Source of the DNA: Chitinophagales bacterium
Lineage (GTDB): Bacteria; Bacteroidota; Bacteroidia; Chitinophagales; Saprospiraceae
Assembly: GCA_022360175.1 (NCBI GenBank)
Contig: JAKSDI010000224.1
Coordinates: 1-35,175 of the forward strand
Reading direction: 5' to 3'
Length of the DNA stretch: 35,175 nt
Every line of letters starts with the position of its first letter. The first letter of the stretch is position 1. A program made the position numbers and the translations under genes. Below the pieces are notes generated by a model. It was not told the DNA's origin and searched no databases. It saw only the letters and a list, made by a program, of their open reading frames with translations. Shown piece by piece: positions 7,173-15,332 of the stretch.

Positions 7173-8324
7173 TTAACCATTCATCAAATCGGCTCCTTTC
7201 TCTCCAATCAAACTCCCTATTGCTACTCCCATTCCACCCATCCGAACTGCAACAGCAACATTCTCTGATAGCTCTTTAATAATTGGAAGTTTTTCTTTTC
7301 CTACTCCCAGTATTCCACTCCACCAGTAATCTACTTCAACATTACTTTCTGGCATCACCACCTCATTCAAAAATTGAATCAGGTGTTTTTTAATAAATTC
7401 CGTAGTACCAAAAGTTGAAGTACTTTCTGTTTCTAATGCCAGGTTTCTACCTCCCCCCAAAAGTATACGATTATTTATATTCCGGAAATAATAATACCCA
7501 TGATCATAGTGAAAGCACCCCTTAAGCCTTAATGAGGAAAGTGGTTTAGTAATTAACACTTGATTTCGAGCAGGCTGCACTTCGATTGTCGGTAGTAATT
7601 TACGAGCAAATCCATTGGTAGCTATTAATAATTTGCCAGTTTTAATTTCCCATCCAAGCCCTGTATTAATACGTACTCCTCCCATTCCTAAATCCTGAAT
7701 TTCAGCTACTTCTATCCCCGTGAAAATAGAAATACCTGCTTGTCGTGCAAGGGATAATAATGAGTGCATCATCCATCCAGTATGTATTTGTCCCTCTGCT
7801 CTATTAAAAATCAGATGCTGTGTATTGCCTAATCCATTTTTACTAATACCTTCATCACTACAGCTAAAAATAGCATCCTCTCCAATCAACTCCTGTAATG
7901 CAATATTTAAATCAGGAATAGCACTTTTACATTTTTCAAATAATGTTTTATCCTTTTTTTGAAAAAGCTCATATCCACCATAGCCAACATATCCCATTCG
8001 TTTATCTCCCAGCCGCTCTCTAAGCTTTTGTAAGCCGTCCCATCTCATTTTTAAGACCTTCATGACCGCTTCTGAACCATTCAGTTCTATATCTTCCAAT
8101 AACTCTGATACACTCCCAAAACAAGCAAATCCTGCATTTCTCGTACTTGCTCCTATGGGCATGGGGCCACGCTCTAAGATACCAATCCTGGCAGCAGGTG
8201 ATAATGTTCTCAATTTTAAGGCTGCATTTAATCCAACGATTCCACTACCAACGATCAGGAAGTCAAAATCTTGTAAGAAAGCTTCTTTCTCCCAGTAGCT
8301 TAATTGATAAGATAATTCTGACAT
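7173..8324 (-). CDS. FAD-dependent oxidoreductase, D-amino acid/glycine oxidase (DAO) family
   Basis: A 383-residue flavoprotein. The dinucleotide-binding GSGIVG is at residues 26-31, with the acidic end of the second strand in ILERGP (Glu51). A FAD-binding turn PIGASTRNAGFACFG follows (about 56-70), and the C-terminal part contains YYYFRNINNRILLGGGR and WWSGILGVGKEKLPII, both typical of the DAO fold. DAO enzymes oxidise amines or amino acids to imines with release of peroxide or transfer to another acceptor; the substrate cannot be read here. No signal peptide, so cytoplasmic. It is transcribed alone, divergently from the DUF4293 gene with 41 bp between the starts. Confidence 0.85.
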   Translation of the reverse strand: MSELSYQLSYWEKEAFLQDFDFLIVGSGIVGLNAALKLRTLSPAARIGILERGPMPIGASTRNAGFACFGSVSELLEDIELNGSEAVMKVLKMRWDGLQKLRERLGDKRMGYVGYGGYELFQKKDKTLFEKCKSAIPDLNIALQELIGEDAIFSCSDEGISKNGLGNTQHLIFNRAEGQIHTGWMMHSLLSLARQAGISIFTGIEVAEIQDLGMGGVRINTGLGWEIKTGKLLIATNGFARKLLPTIEVQPARNQVLITKPLSSLRLKGCFHYDHGYYYFRNINNRILLGGGRNLALETESTSTFGTTEFIKKHLIQFLNEVVMPESNVEVDYWWSGILGVGKEKLPIIKELSENVAVAVRMGGMGVAIGSLIGEKGADLMNG

Positions 8325-8365
8325 ATAAACTGATTTGCTATTTTTACCTCAAAAATAAGTTACTT

Positions 8366-8806
8366 ATGCTACAACGCATTCAATCAATTTTTCTATTTCT
8401 GGCAGGAGGGGCTTCATTAGGCTTATTTGGACTACCATTTGCTACTATTCCAAGCGCAATTCCTGAATCCACTATTTTTGCTGATGCAGTATATAACATT
8501 CAAGATCAAATCGCTTTAATGGCGCTTTTTGGATTGGCAGGAGCATTTGCGATCCTGGCTATTTTCCTTTTCCGCAAGCGCACATTGCAAATGAGGTTTG
8601 CAATCTTTGCATTTATTGCCAATCTAATAGGAGTCATCTTTGGTGTTTTATTCTTCATGCAAAATAGTGCAGATGCAGATGCTCAGCAAATCAATGATGG
8701 TTTTGGTATCTACCTGCCTATTGGAGCTATGGTTTTCACACTATTAGCATATCGCTTTATTAGTAAAGATGAAAAACTAGTTAAGTCAATGGATCGCTTA
8801 CGTTAG
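8366..8806 (+). CDS. DUF4293 family membrane protein
   Basis: A 146-residue protein with four predicted membrane helices. The first begins right after MLQRIQSIFLFLAGG, the signature opening of DUF4293 proteins, which are widespread in Bacteroidota and of unknown function. The helices fall at about 7-25, 45-65, 72-92 and 112-130, and a short charged tail ends the protein. The open frame extends upstream to 8147, but that part overlaps the divergent oxidoreductase and lacks membrane-protein character, so I start at the methionine at 8366. The stop codon overlaps the start of a possible family 1 repeat remnant. Confidence 0.8.
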   Translation: MLQRIQSIFLFLAGGASLGLFGLPFATIPSAIPESTIFADAVYNIQDQIALMALFGLAGAFAILAIFLFRKRTLQMRFAIFAFIANLIGVIFGVLFFMQNSADADAQQINDGFGIYLPIGAMVFTLLAYRFISKDEKLVKSMDRLR

Positions 8807-8823
8807 AACATGTTTGAAATTAC
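8805..8823. repeat. Possible truncated end of repeat family 1
   Basis: AGAACATGTTTGAAATT differs at two positions in 17 from the inner-strand version of the family 1 end (AGAGCATGTTTGAGATT, right end of the copy at 13157-13320). No opposite end follows before the terminator at 8853. It may be a remnant or chance. Confidence 0.35.
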
Positions 8824-8852
8824 TCCTTTCTTTCGGAAGAAATCGCACAAAT

Positions 8853-8886
8853 AAAAAAGGCTGCGATTAAAATCGCAGCCTTTTTT
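8853..8886. terminator. Bidirectional intrinsic terminator
   Basis: AAAAAAGGCTGCGATT and AATCGCAGCCTTTTTT form a perfect 16-bp stem with a 2-nt loop. T-runs follow on both strands, so it can end the DUF4293 transcript (+) and the exb operon (-), which converge here. Confidence 0.92.
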
Positions 8887-8931
8887 ATTTTAAGACCCTT
8901 TCAGCTTTTGCTGATCATGCAAAAAGAATGC

Positions 8932-9408
8932 TTATTCTGATGCATTTGGGTCCTTCTTTGCGGAATAGTTTACCTTTAGCTGGCCAGATTTGCGAAGTTC
9001 TGTTTTCACATCCTGAACAATACCCATTGTCACCTCACCATCTACTCTTAGAGAAGATGTGATTTGACCATGACGATTTTCCGGTACCTTGATTTTATGT
9101 TTTTCAAGAAAAAGTGGAATATCCTGGATGGTTGCAAACTTATCTCCCAACTGCAGTCGTGGTTTTGTACCATACAAACTCTGGAACTTCTGCGTTGGAC
9201 GACCAATGTAAAGGTAGTTTACCAATGACTTTTCCTCCAGCTTGGTTAGTTCCGTTGCATAAGGAGTACTTACCTTTACCTTCAACTCTGCATCCCTCAG
9301 TACAGTTACTACCATAAAGAAGAACAGCAACATGAAGATAATATCCGGTAGAGAAGCTGTGGAAACTTCTGGCTTGGTCTTACCTCTTTTTTTACTGAAC
9401 TTTGACAT
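8932..9408 (-). CDS. exbD: ExbD/TolR family biopolymer transport protein (second copy)
   Basis: A 158-residue protein with the ExbD plan: a basic cytoplasmic N-terminus (SKFSKKRGKTKPEV), one membrane helix (about 20-40) containing the essential Asp in SLPDIIFMLLFFFMV, and a periplasmic domain. ExbD forms the proton channel with ExbB that powers TonB-dependent uptake or related envelope motors. Last gene of the four-gene exb operon, 96 bp after the other exbD, ended by the terminator at 8853. Its periplasmic part differs strongly from the other copy, so the two are probably not redundant. Confidence 0.9.
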   Translation of the reverse strand: MSKFSKKRGKTKPEVSTASLPDIIFMLLFFFMVVTVLRDAELKVKVSTPYATELTKLEEKSLVNYLYIGRPTQKFQSLYGTKPRLQLGDKFATIQDIPLFLEKHKIKVPENRHGQITSSLRVDGEVTMGIVQDVKTELRKSGQLKVNYSAKKDPNASE

Positions 9409-9504
9409 CGTTTTTCATTTTTTTACCTCCCTTTTCAGGGGAGCATTCGTGAAGAAATAATTGGTAGTTTTTCGACTTTGCAGCCTGGCTGCACATATTA
9501 CCTC

Positions 9505-10059
9505 TTACTCTTCACCGAAAGAAGTAGGCTCAGCTTCAGATAATACAAACGGGATTTCATCCCTGATTGCCTTTTTATAGGCAAACGGCATATCATCTGA
9601 ATAAGGGACACCATACTTTTGTTCGCTCAACTCATCCCACAGTTCATTATAAGCTGCCTTAAGTTCGTTGTATACCCGCAGATATGCATCGTAGCTGGTA
9701 CCACGGTCGTTCTTAAGGGAAATAATCGCTTTGGTTGGCTTTTCAGCCATATCAGGAGCATTGTATGGGTTCCTAATGAAGATTTTAGCATCTTCACGCA
9801 GATTCTCCACACGAGTAGGCTCACCACGTACCAGAAGTTGATCCTGAGCATTTACCAATACAGAAAATACGTTACGAGTTTTCAGCTTAGTAATATCAGG
9901 GTCTTCTTCAGACCAAGGCGGTAGCTTAACAGTAATCCCCTTATCTTCCACAATTGTGGTAGTCACAAGGAAAAAGATAAGCAACAAGAAGGCAATGTCG
10001 GCCATTGAGCCCGCATTGATCTCGTTATTCATCCGATCTCTAGAGCTTTTCTTCGCCAT
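9505..10059 (-). CDS. exbD: ExbD/TolR family biopolymer transport protein (first copy)
   Basis: A 184-residue ExbD. The N-terminus MAKKSSRDRMNNEINAGSMA is followed by the membrane helix with its functional Asp in MADIAFLLLIFFLVTTTI (about 19-36), and a longer periplasmic domain than the neighbouring copy. Two ExbD paralogues in a row are common in Bacteroidota, where one may energise TonB and the other a gliding/secretion-related or uncharacterised machine. The gene begins 12 bp after the membrane gene upstream of it, so translation is likely coupled. Confidence 0.9.
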   Translation of the reverse strand: MAKKSSRDRMNNEINAGSMADIAFLLLIFFLVTTTIVEDKGITVKLPPWSEEDPDITKLKTRNVFSVLVNAQDQLLVRGEPTRVENLREDAKIFIRNPYNAPDMAEKPTKAIISLKNDRGTSYDAYLRVYNELKAAYNELWDELSEQKYGVPYSDDMPFAYKKAIRDEIPFVLSEAEPTSFGEE

Positions 10060-10071
10060 AATGCCTTTATG

Positions 10072-10557
10072 TTATTTAAATAAGTTAGTAATCTCAGATA
10101 CTACAAAGGCTACTGCAGCAATAGCTACTAGTGCTACTGTAGTGCCAATACCTCCGCTTATAAACTTCAGAGTATCATTATCAAATGTTGCTCCACCTGA
10201 TTCGAATTTATCGATGGCACCCTGAATGTATGCGGTAGGTTCTGCACTAGACATGGAGTAAGAGACGAAGAAAATAACCAGCAAAATAGCAACCCCGATA
10301 AGTCCTTTCATAGAACCTTTCAGGTTACCTGCAATTTGAGCCAACCCAAAAATCAACATTCCTGCTGCTGCGATAATGGCTAGCAAAATAGCGCCCCATA
10401 ATCCAACATTGAAGATGCCTGTTTGAGTTTGCTCTTCCTTAGGCAAAGTTGTGAATTCTCCCATATTAGAGACAACAGAGATAAGGAAGATAGCGGTTAT
10501 TAATACTCCTAAACCGAAAGCCAGTGCCTGACCGTTTTTGGTTAAGAATTTATACAT
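10072..10557 (-). CDS. Conserved four-helix membrane protein of the exb operon
   Basis: A 161-residue integral membrane protein that I do not recognise by domain name. Hydrophobic helices lie at about 11-29, 50-72, 82-101 and 135-158. A short polar loop (about 104-130, with SSAEPTAYIQGAIDKFESGG) would face the periplasm. It is placed between exbB and exbD with gaps of 15 and 12 bp, a position where Bacteroidota often keep such a gene, so a role in assembling or modulating the ExbBD motor is a reasonable inference. No enzyme motif is visible. Confidence 0.75.
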   Translation of the reverse strand: MYKFLTKNGQALAFGLGVLITAIFLISVVSNMGEFTTLPKEEQTQTGIFNVGLWGAILLAIIAAAGMLIFGLAQIAGNLKGSMKGLIGVAILLVIFFVSYSMSSAEPTAYIQGAIDKFESGGATFDNDTLKFISGGIGTTVALVAIAAVAFVVSEITNLFK

Positions 10558-10572
10558 AATGGTTGATTTCTC

Positions 10573-11418
10573 TTATTTCTTGAAAATGTTGTTTGCAGCC
10601 ATGATGTCTACCAATGCGATAGATGCATCTTCCATCTTATTAACGATACCGTCAATTTTAGAAACGATATAGTTGTAGAAAATTTGTAGGATAATAGCTG
10701 AAATCAAACCGAATACTGTAGTCAGAAGTGCTACCTTGATACCACCTGCTACAACAGAAGGAGAAAGGTCACCTACTGCTTCGATACGGTCGAATGCCTG
10801 AATCATACCAATTACCGTACCCATGAAACCAAGCATCGGTGCAATAGCGATGAAAAGAGAAATCCATACCAGGCCTTTTTCTAATAAGCCCATTTGTACG
10901 CTACCATAAGATACAATTGCTTTTTCTACAGCTTCTGGACCTTCGTCTGCATTTTTCAAGCCTTCATAAAGAATGCTTGCTGTAGGACCCTGAGTTGACT
11001 TGCACACTTCCATAGCGCCCTGCACGTCACCAGACTTAAGGTTTTCATCAATACGAGCCAGTAGTTTATCCGTATTAGTAGTAGCAATATTCAATGTGAT
11101 GATACGCTCAATACAGAATGCAAGACCTAGAATCAAACAGATCAATACAAAGCTCATAAAGCGCCAGTCACCATCAATGAAGTACTTCTTCAATACCTGA
11201 TAACCAGATGGAGCTTCACCAGCTTCTTCTGAAGAAGCCACTACAGTCTCAGGTTCTGGTTCTGGTGCCGCTTCTTCTACTGGAGCTTCTTCAGCTGCTG
11301 TAGAATCTGTGCCTTCCATTTGCTCTGTTCCTTCACCGTCGGCGTCCTGAGCATATACGAAATTGCCGGAAAAAACTGCCAATCCAAGTACCAGCAGCAG
11401 TGCTATTAATTTTCGCAT
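10573..11418 (-). CDS. exbB: ExbB/TolQ/MotA family proton channel protein
   Basis: A 281-residue protein when begun at 11418 (MRKLIALLLVLGLAVFSG). The open frame reaches 11457, but those 13 residues precede a good signal-like helix. After the leader comes a long acidic Pro/Ala/Glu-rich stretch (about 25-65). The classical three-helix core follows: a helix at about 85-105, and the C-terminal pair GLVWISLFIAIAPMLGFMGT and VVAGGIKVALLTTVFGLISA. The motif GTVIGMIQAFDRI is typical of ExbB. The protein forms the pentameric stator around ExbD. The extra N-terminal leader plus acidic linker is longer than in E. coli ExbB but common in this phylum. First gene of the operon; no tonB gene is nearby. Confidence 0.9.
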   Translation of the reverse strand: MRKLIALLLVLGLAVFSGNFVYAQDADGEGTEQMEGTDSTAAEEAPVEEAAPEPEPETVVASSEEAGEAPSGYQVLKKYFIDGDWRFMSFVLICLILGLAFCIERIITLNIATTNTDKLLARIDENLKSGDVQGAMEVCKSTQGPTASILYEGLKNADEGPEAVEKAIVSYGSVQMGLLEKGLVWISLFIAIAPMLGFMGTVIGMIQAFDRIEAVGDLSPSVVAGGIKVALLTTVFGLISAIILQIFYNYIVSKIDGIVNKMEDASIALVDIMAANNIFKK

Positions 11419-11483
11419 TGTCAATAAGGTTTTTACGATTGTTTTAAAGTTAATCAAAACTTGTTTAAAATATTATGAATTAC

Positions 11484-11574
11484 TGGCGGAGAGAGAGGGA
11501 TTCGAACCCTCGATACCCTGTTAAGGTATACACGCTTTCCAGGCGTGCCTCTTCAGCCACTCGAGCACCTCTCC
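11484..11574 (-). tRNA. tRNA-Ser (anticodon GGA)
   Basis: On the minus strand the gene starts GGAGAGGTGCTCGAGTGGCT and ends CTCTCTCC-G-CCA, with CCA encoded. The anticodon loop CTGGAAA gives anticodon GGA, reading UCC and UCU. The acceptor stem pairs over 7 bp (one G-T), the T-arm contains GGTTCGAATCC, and the long variable arm (TATACCTTAACAGGGTAT) is that of a class II serine tRNA. It stands alone between exbB and tatD. Confidence 0.96.
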
Positions 11575-11914
11575 AATGTGTGATTCAATCACAGTGTATT
11601 TACAATTACCAGGCCTCTTTCGGCCTTCCCTTCTTTCTCTCTGCAACTTTTAGCTTCCTAATATAAAGAGAACTAAATTTCCAATCACCCCTATTCTATC
11701 TTGAGCAAATATAGTTATTCAGAACTTTTTGCCCACACTGAACATCACAAAAATTGTAAAAAGATATAATAATTCAAAATTTTGTCTCTAATCAGGCTGC
11801 TTAAGTTGGGAATAAAATGTTAGGCCAAATAAAATAAGGGTTCACAGTTCTTTAATTACCAAACACTTAAGTAAAATATAGAATAGAGCAATTCTTTTTG
11901 CATTTAACCGACTT
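11575..11914. other. Gene-free AT-rich stretch between tRNA-Ser and tatD
   Basis: No coding frame is convincing here. Just upstream of the tRNA lies a 7-bp palindrome TGTGATT-C-AATCACA (11579-11593). GGCC-TCTTTC-GGCC follows shortly after. CAAATATA at 11706-11713 reads TATATTTG on the minus strand and could be a -7 element, though no TTG lies at the right distance and the leader to the tRNA would be long. Nothing else is seen. Confidence 0.4.
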
Positions 11915-12709
11915 CTAGAATGCTTCTGCCCTCAAAATCTTGCTAAAAATGGCTGTTGCGTTTTCAGAAGTACGCCGACAAGCCTCGTCGTAACTCACTT
12001 CTTTTATCGCTGCAAGCTTTTCTGCAACCAGGCGTACATACGAACTTTCATTTCGTTTCCCACGCTTAGGAGTAGGTGCCAAATAGGGTGCATCTGTTTC
12101 CACAACCAGCTTATCTAAACCAATATCAGCATCAGCAATTACTTTATCCAATCCTGAATTTTTAAAGGTCAACACTCCTCCCAGGCCAAGATAAAACCCT
12201 AAATCAATGATGCGCAAAGCTTGTTCTCGGTTGCCTGTAAAGCAATGAAAAATACCTTGTAAACGATCATCTTTAGCCTCTGCTACCATATCAATCGCCA
12301 TATCCATAGCATCTCTAGTATGAATTACGATCGGTATTTCTAGTTCTTTAGCCCACTCCATCTGGCGTCTAAAAGCATCTTTTTGTTCTTCCAAATGCGT
12401 TTTATCCCAATACAAATCCAGGCCTATTTCTCCAATTGCACAAAAAGGGCGCTTCTGCAACCAATCATAAACCAATTGAAGTTCTTCCTCATAATTGTCC
12501 TTTACCGAACAGGGGTGCAACCCCATCATAGCAAAGCAACGACCAGGATAGGCAGCTTCCAAAGCCAACATATCATTAATAGATGTACTGTCTATATTAG
12601 GTAAAAAGAATTGTGAAACTCCATTTTCTGTAGCGCGTTCCATCACTTCATCACGATCGTCTTTAAATTGATCAAGATAAAGGTGTGTATGCGTATCGAT
12701 AAGATTCAT
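11915..12709 (-). CDS. tatD: TatD family metal-dependent deoxyribonuclease
   Basis: A 264-residue TIM-barrel hydrolase. The first metal site is IDTHTHLYLD (His7, His9). Further family motifs are AIGEIGLDLYWD with the bridging Glu, the pair IPIVIHTRDA, GIFHCFTGN, and VETDAPYLAP with the last metal Asp. TatD proteins are 3'-5' exonucleases acting in DNA repair and DNA turnover. Length is normal. It lies 13 bp after the MerR gene and is probably transcribed with it. Confidence 0.93.
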   Translation of the reverse strand: MNLIDTHTHLYLDQFKDDRDEVMERATENGVSQFFLPNIDSTSINDMLALEAAYPGRCFAMMGLHPCSVKDNYEEELQLVYDWLQKRPFCAIGEIGLDLYWDKTHLEEQKDAFRRQMEWAKELEIPIVIHTRDAMDMAIDMVAEAKDDRLQGIFHCFTGNREQALRIIDLGFYLGLGGVLTFKNSGLDKVIADADIGLDKLVVETDAPYLAPTPKRGKRNESSYVRLVAEKLAAIKEVSYDEACRRTSENATAIFSKILRAEAF

Positions 12710-12722
12710 TCCGCAAGTTTAT

Positions 12723-13070
12723 TTAAATCTGTCTTTTCAATTTTTCTAATCCTTCTTTTACATGCTGAAGCCGCTCTATCTGTTCTTTTTTTTCTTCCAC
12801 GAAAATTTGCAAACGAGGAATTTCCTGGCGAGCTCCTTCTATAGTAAATCCCTTTTCTTTTAAAAGATAATGGATCAGCTGTATCTGTTCCAGGTTTTGA
12901 ACAGTAAAGCGACGGTCTCCTTTACTATTCTTATGGGGCTTGAGTGATTCAAACTCTCCTTCCCAAAATCGTATTAATGATTTAGAAACATCAAATAGTT
13001 CTGCTACCTCACCTATCGTATAATAACGCTTAAGAGGCCCCCCATCTTCAAAAATTGATAGTCGTTTCAT
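12723..13070 (-). CDS. MerR family transcriptional regulator
   Basis: A 115-residue regulator. The winged-helix motif RYYTIGEVAELFDVSKSLIR starts at about residue 15, followed by FWEGEF and the wing NSKGDRRFTVQNLEQI. A C-terminal coiled coil (about 80-115) serves dimerisation. No effector domain or Cys metal site is present, so it is the short MerR type often found in Bacteroidota, whose targets are unknown. The frame is open upstream to 13238, but that part reads through a family 1 repeat, so I start at 13070. Confidence 0.87.
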   Translation of the reverse strand: MKRLSIFEDGGPLKRYYTIGEVAELFDVSKSLIRFWEGEFESLKPHKNSKGDRRFTVQNLEQIQLIHYLLKEKGFTIEGARQEIPRLQIFVEEKKEQIERLQHVKEGLEKLKRQI

Positions 13071-13156
13071 GCTTAAGCCTTTTAAATGAAAATATAGAAT
13101 GTAAAAACGATGGACATAGAAGAAGAATACAGCCACGCTTTTCTTCACATAGCTAT

Positions 13157-13320
13157 AGAGCGTGTTTGGGAATTTGTTCTTTGAGACGGTTTTGTCATTA
13201 ATTGGATTAGATAAGGCGGGAGGTTGCGATTTTAGCAAAAGCTAAATGAGCGTTCTTCCAACAAAATATAACCCAATTAGTGGCGAAATGAGTCCGATTA
13301 ATAAATCTCAAACATGCTCT
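13157..13320. repeat. Palindromic dispersed repeat, family 1, copy 2 (164 bp)
   Basis: Starts AGAGCGTGTTTGGGA (13157) and ends TCTCAAACATGCTCT (13320). Over about 50 bp the right arm, reverse-complemented, aligns with the left arm, meeting at the shared core CACTAATTGG/CATTAATTGG. Compared with 3936-4196 it lacks the central insertion of about 97 bp. It sits upstream of the MerR gene and gives that reading frame a spurious N-terminal extension. The target duplication could not be settled by eye. Confidence 0.75.
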
Positions 13321-13438
13321 AGGTATTTATATATTCAATATTTTCAGGTTTCTCATCTATGGAAACCTAATTTTTGGGCTAAAAGTTGCTAAAAAAGTAC
13401 ATTGACAAAAGCTGCTGAATAAAAATGAGCCTTAAGCA

Positions 13439-14245
13439 CTACTCTTCTATCTTATTGTTATAAGCATTCTTTAAAATCCGCTCTACCACTCCTGGGAATA
13501 AACGATTGACTCCGGCATTTAATTTACCCAGCATGGTAAAAACATGCTTAAAGCGTCGTTTTTCAACTATACTAATCAAGCGAGCAGCTACCTTTTCTAC
13601 AGGCTCTTGTTTGATAAAATCACGCGAAGGTTGTGCAATTACCTTCCCATCCTTATCATAAATAGATTTTTGAGGGTCATTTTCGGTGAAGCCTACATAA
13701 GCAATTCCCACATGTACACCATGCTTTTCCTCTTCCACTTTTAGTGATTCGGCTAGGGCTGTCAGCGCCATTTTAGAAGCACTATAGGCAGAATAGCCCG
13801 GAATACCTCGAATACCGGCTACACTGGAAACAAAAAGTACACTTCCTTTTGTTTTCCGAAGATGGGGCAATGCATACTGTGTAGGATAAACACTTCCCAT
13901 AAAATTGACCTCCATCACCTTTTTGTAGATATCATTACTTACCTCTGCCACATCCCCTTCAGTAGAAATCCCGGCATTATTAATGAGCACATCCAATTGC
14001 CCAAATGCTTCTACCGTTTGAGTGATCAACTGCGCACAATCTTCGTGCCTGGAAACATCTCCTGAAATACCAATCAACTGCTGGTATCCTTTTTCCTGCA
14101 AGGACTTCACAGAAGCCTTTAAACGTTCAGCATTGCGGGCATTCATCACCACCTTAGCTTCTTGTGCCAATAACTGTTCTACCATTTTCCTGCCAATCCC
14201 GATACTAGACCCCGTAACGATTACTACTTTATCTTTCCAACTCAT
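13439..14245 (-). CDS. Short-chain dehydrogenase/reductase (classical SDR)
   Basis: A 268-residue NAD(P)-dependent oxidoreductase. TGSSIGIG at 11-18 binds the cofactor, NNAG at 89-92 supports the central sheet, and the catalytic triad is Ser141, Tyr154 and Lys158 (YSASK). The basic residues after strand 2 (MNARNAERL) favour NADPH. The C-terminal 35 residues carry a hydrophobic, basic tail (RLFPGVVERILKNAY) that might touch the membrane, as in lipid-active SDRs such as 3-ketosphinganine reductases, but no substrate can be read. It begins 26 bp after the epimerase gene, so the two are an operon. Confidence 0.87.
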   Translation of the reverse strand: MSWKDKVVIVTGSSIGIGRKMVEQLLAQEAKVVMNARNAERLKASVKSLQEKGYQQLIGISGDVSRHEDCAQLITQTVEAFGQLDVLINNAGISTEGDVAEVSNDIYKKVMEVNFMGSVYPTQYALPHLRKTKGSVLFVSSVAGIRGIPGYSAYSASKMALTALAESLKVEEEKHGVHVGIAYVGFTENDPQKSIYDKDGKVIAQPSRDFIKQEPVEKVAARLISIVEKRRFKHVFTMLGKLNAGVNRLFPGVVERILKNAYNNKIEE

Positions 14246-14271
14246 GCTTTTGCTACTTGATTTTGTGTTAT

Positions 14272-15264
14272 TTATTTTATGCTCACGTATCCATTGTCTA
14301 CAAACCAGCTAAAGGCATGTTGCACAGCTGTTTCCAAAGAGGTCTGAGGCATATCCAACTCCGCTACCGCTTTCGCGGAAGAAAAGCATTGCCTGTCACA
14401 AGCAATCTTTGCCATAGGAGCACTAACAAGAGGTGCTTTGTTTGTAATATTCCCTGCCATAGAGCCTAACTCCCCAACTACTTTAATCAGGAAATTGGGT
14501 AGGCGAATTATTTTCACCTCACTTTTAACCGCTTTACTGATTCGATCAAAAGCTTCTACATAAGAAAGGTTTTCATGCCCAGCTAAATAGCACTCCCCTA
14601 CCCTGCCTTTCTTTAGAGCATTGACAGTAGCGACGGCTACATCACCTGTATATACAAAGTTGCGGCCTCCATGCGTACTGAACATTAATTTACGCTCATA
14701 CAAACTTAAGATCATTTGCCCTGCTCCTGGCTTAGAATCATAAGCCCCAAACATAAAAGTAGGTGCAATTACCAATGCAGGCAATCCCTGCTCTTTAGTA
14801 GCCGCTAGTACTAAATCCTGTGCAGCATGTTTAGAATCTATATAGTCTAGCTGGTACATATGCCCAACAAAAGGGCCTTCTTCTGTACCTGGCTGCTCTG
14901 GAGTACCAAAAGCAAAAGAACTACCTGAGCCTATATAAATGAATCGTTGAAGCTGATGCTTAAGTGCAGCATCAATCATATTGCGCGTACCATCAATATT
15001 TACTTTACGTACTTTTTCCGAACGATTGGGCCATACATCCGTCAGAGCAGCCGCATGTATAGCGGCATCACAACCTTCCACTGCTTTATCCACAACTTCC
15101 GCATCTAGTACGTTACCATAAATCCGTTCTATGGCCAATCCCTCAAGAGTAGGTGCTTCTATGCCTGGTAATAAAAAAACGCTGACATCATATCCCTGAT
15201 CTAATAACTCGCGTACTATGTGAGTTCCCAGCATTCCATCTGCCCCAGTGACTAATACTTTCAT
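14272..15264 (-). CDS. NAD-dependent epimerase/dehydratase (extended SDR)
   Basis: A 330-residue extended SDR close to the dihydroflavonol-reductase/3-beta-hydroxysteroid group. The Rossmann motif TGADGMLGTH is at 6-15. The catalytic Tyr141 and Lys145 (YIDSK) have the usual spacing, with Ser114-116 in IGSGSSFAFG before them. IHAAALTDVW (69-78) is the typical strand before the active site. The substrate is not evident; these enzymes reduce or epimerise sugar nucleotides, sterols or fatty aldehyde-like compounds. First gene of the pair with the SDR downstream, and it has its own promoter. Confidence 0.87.
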   Translation of the reverse strand: MKVLVTGADGMLGTHIVRELLDQGYDVSVFLLPGIEAPTLEGLAIERIYGNVLDAEVVDKAVEGCDAAIHAAALTDVWPNRSEKVRKVNIDGTRNMIDAALKHQLQRFIYIGSGSSFAFGTPEQPGTEEGPFVGHMYQLDYIDSKHAAQDLVLAATKEQGLPALVIAPTFMFGAYDSKPGAGQMILSLYERKLMFSTHGGRNFVYTGDVAVATVNALKKGRVGECYLAGHENLSYVEAFDRISKAVKSEVKIIRLPNFLIKVVGELGSMAGNITNKAPLVSAPMAKIACDRQCFSSAKAVAELDMPQTSLETAVQHAFSWFVDNGYVSIK

Positions 15265-15287
15265 GTGAGAGGTTTTATTTTTCGGGG

Positions 15288-15295
15288 CAAAGGTA
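15288..15295 (-). promoter_or_regulatory. Likely -7 element for the epimerase-SDR operon
   Basis: CAAAGGTA reads TACCTTTG on the minus strand, identical to the rplU -7 element. It lies 24 bp before the epimerase start. No TTG is found at the 20-bp distance, so support comes from the -7 element alone. Confidence 0.5.
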
Positions 15296-15332
15296 ATGAT
15301 TCAATTGAATCACTTAGTTATTAAGAAAGAGT

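Noticed and set aside
8147..8365. Long upstream extension of the DUF4293 frame
   Set aside because: It overlaps the divergent oxidoreductase gene and precedes the normal MLQRIQ start of the family.
9505..10225. Several open frames of 60-100 residues on the opposite strand of exbD and neighbours
   Set aside because: They shadow strongly supported genes, lack family motifs and have no start context.
11475..11666. Open frame with RRERDSNPRYPV across 11475-11666 on the + strand
   Set aside because: It is the antisense of tRNA-Ser(GGA); this reading is a well-known artefact of tRNA genes.
13071..13238. N-terminal extension of the MerR reading frame
   Set aside because: It runs into the family 1 repeat at 13157-13320 and precedes the usual MerR start; the methionine at 13070 is preferred.
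13346..13368. Hairpin AGGTTTC...GAAACCT with AATTTTTG after it on the + strand
   Set aside because: Only 7 bp, and the genes on both sides are on the minus strand, where no T-run follows. Too weak to call.
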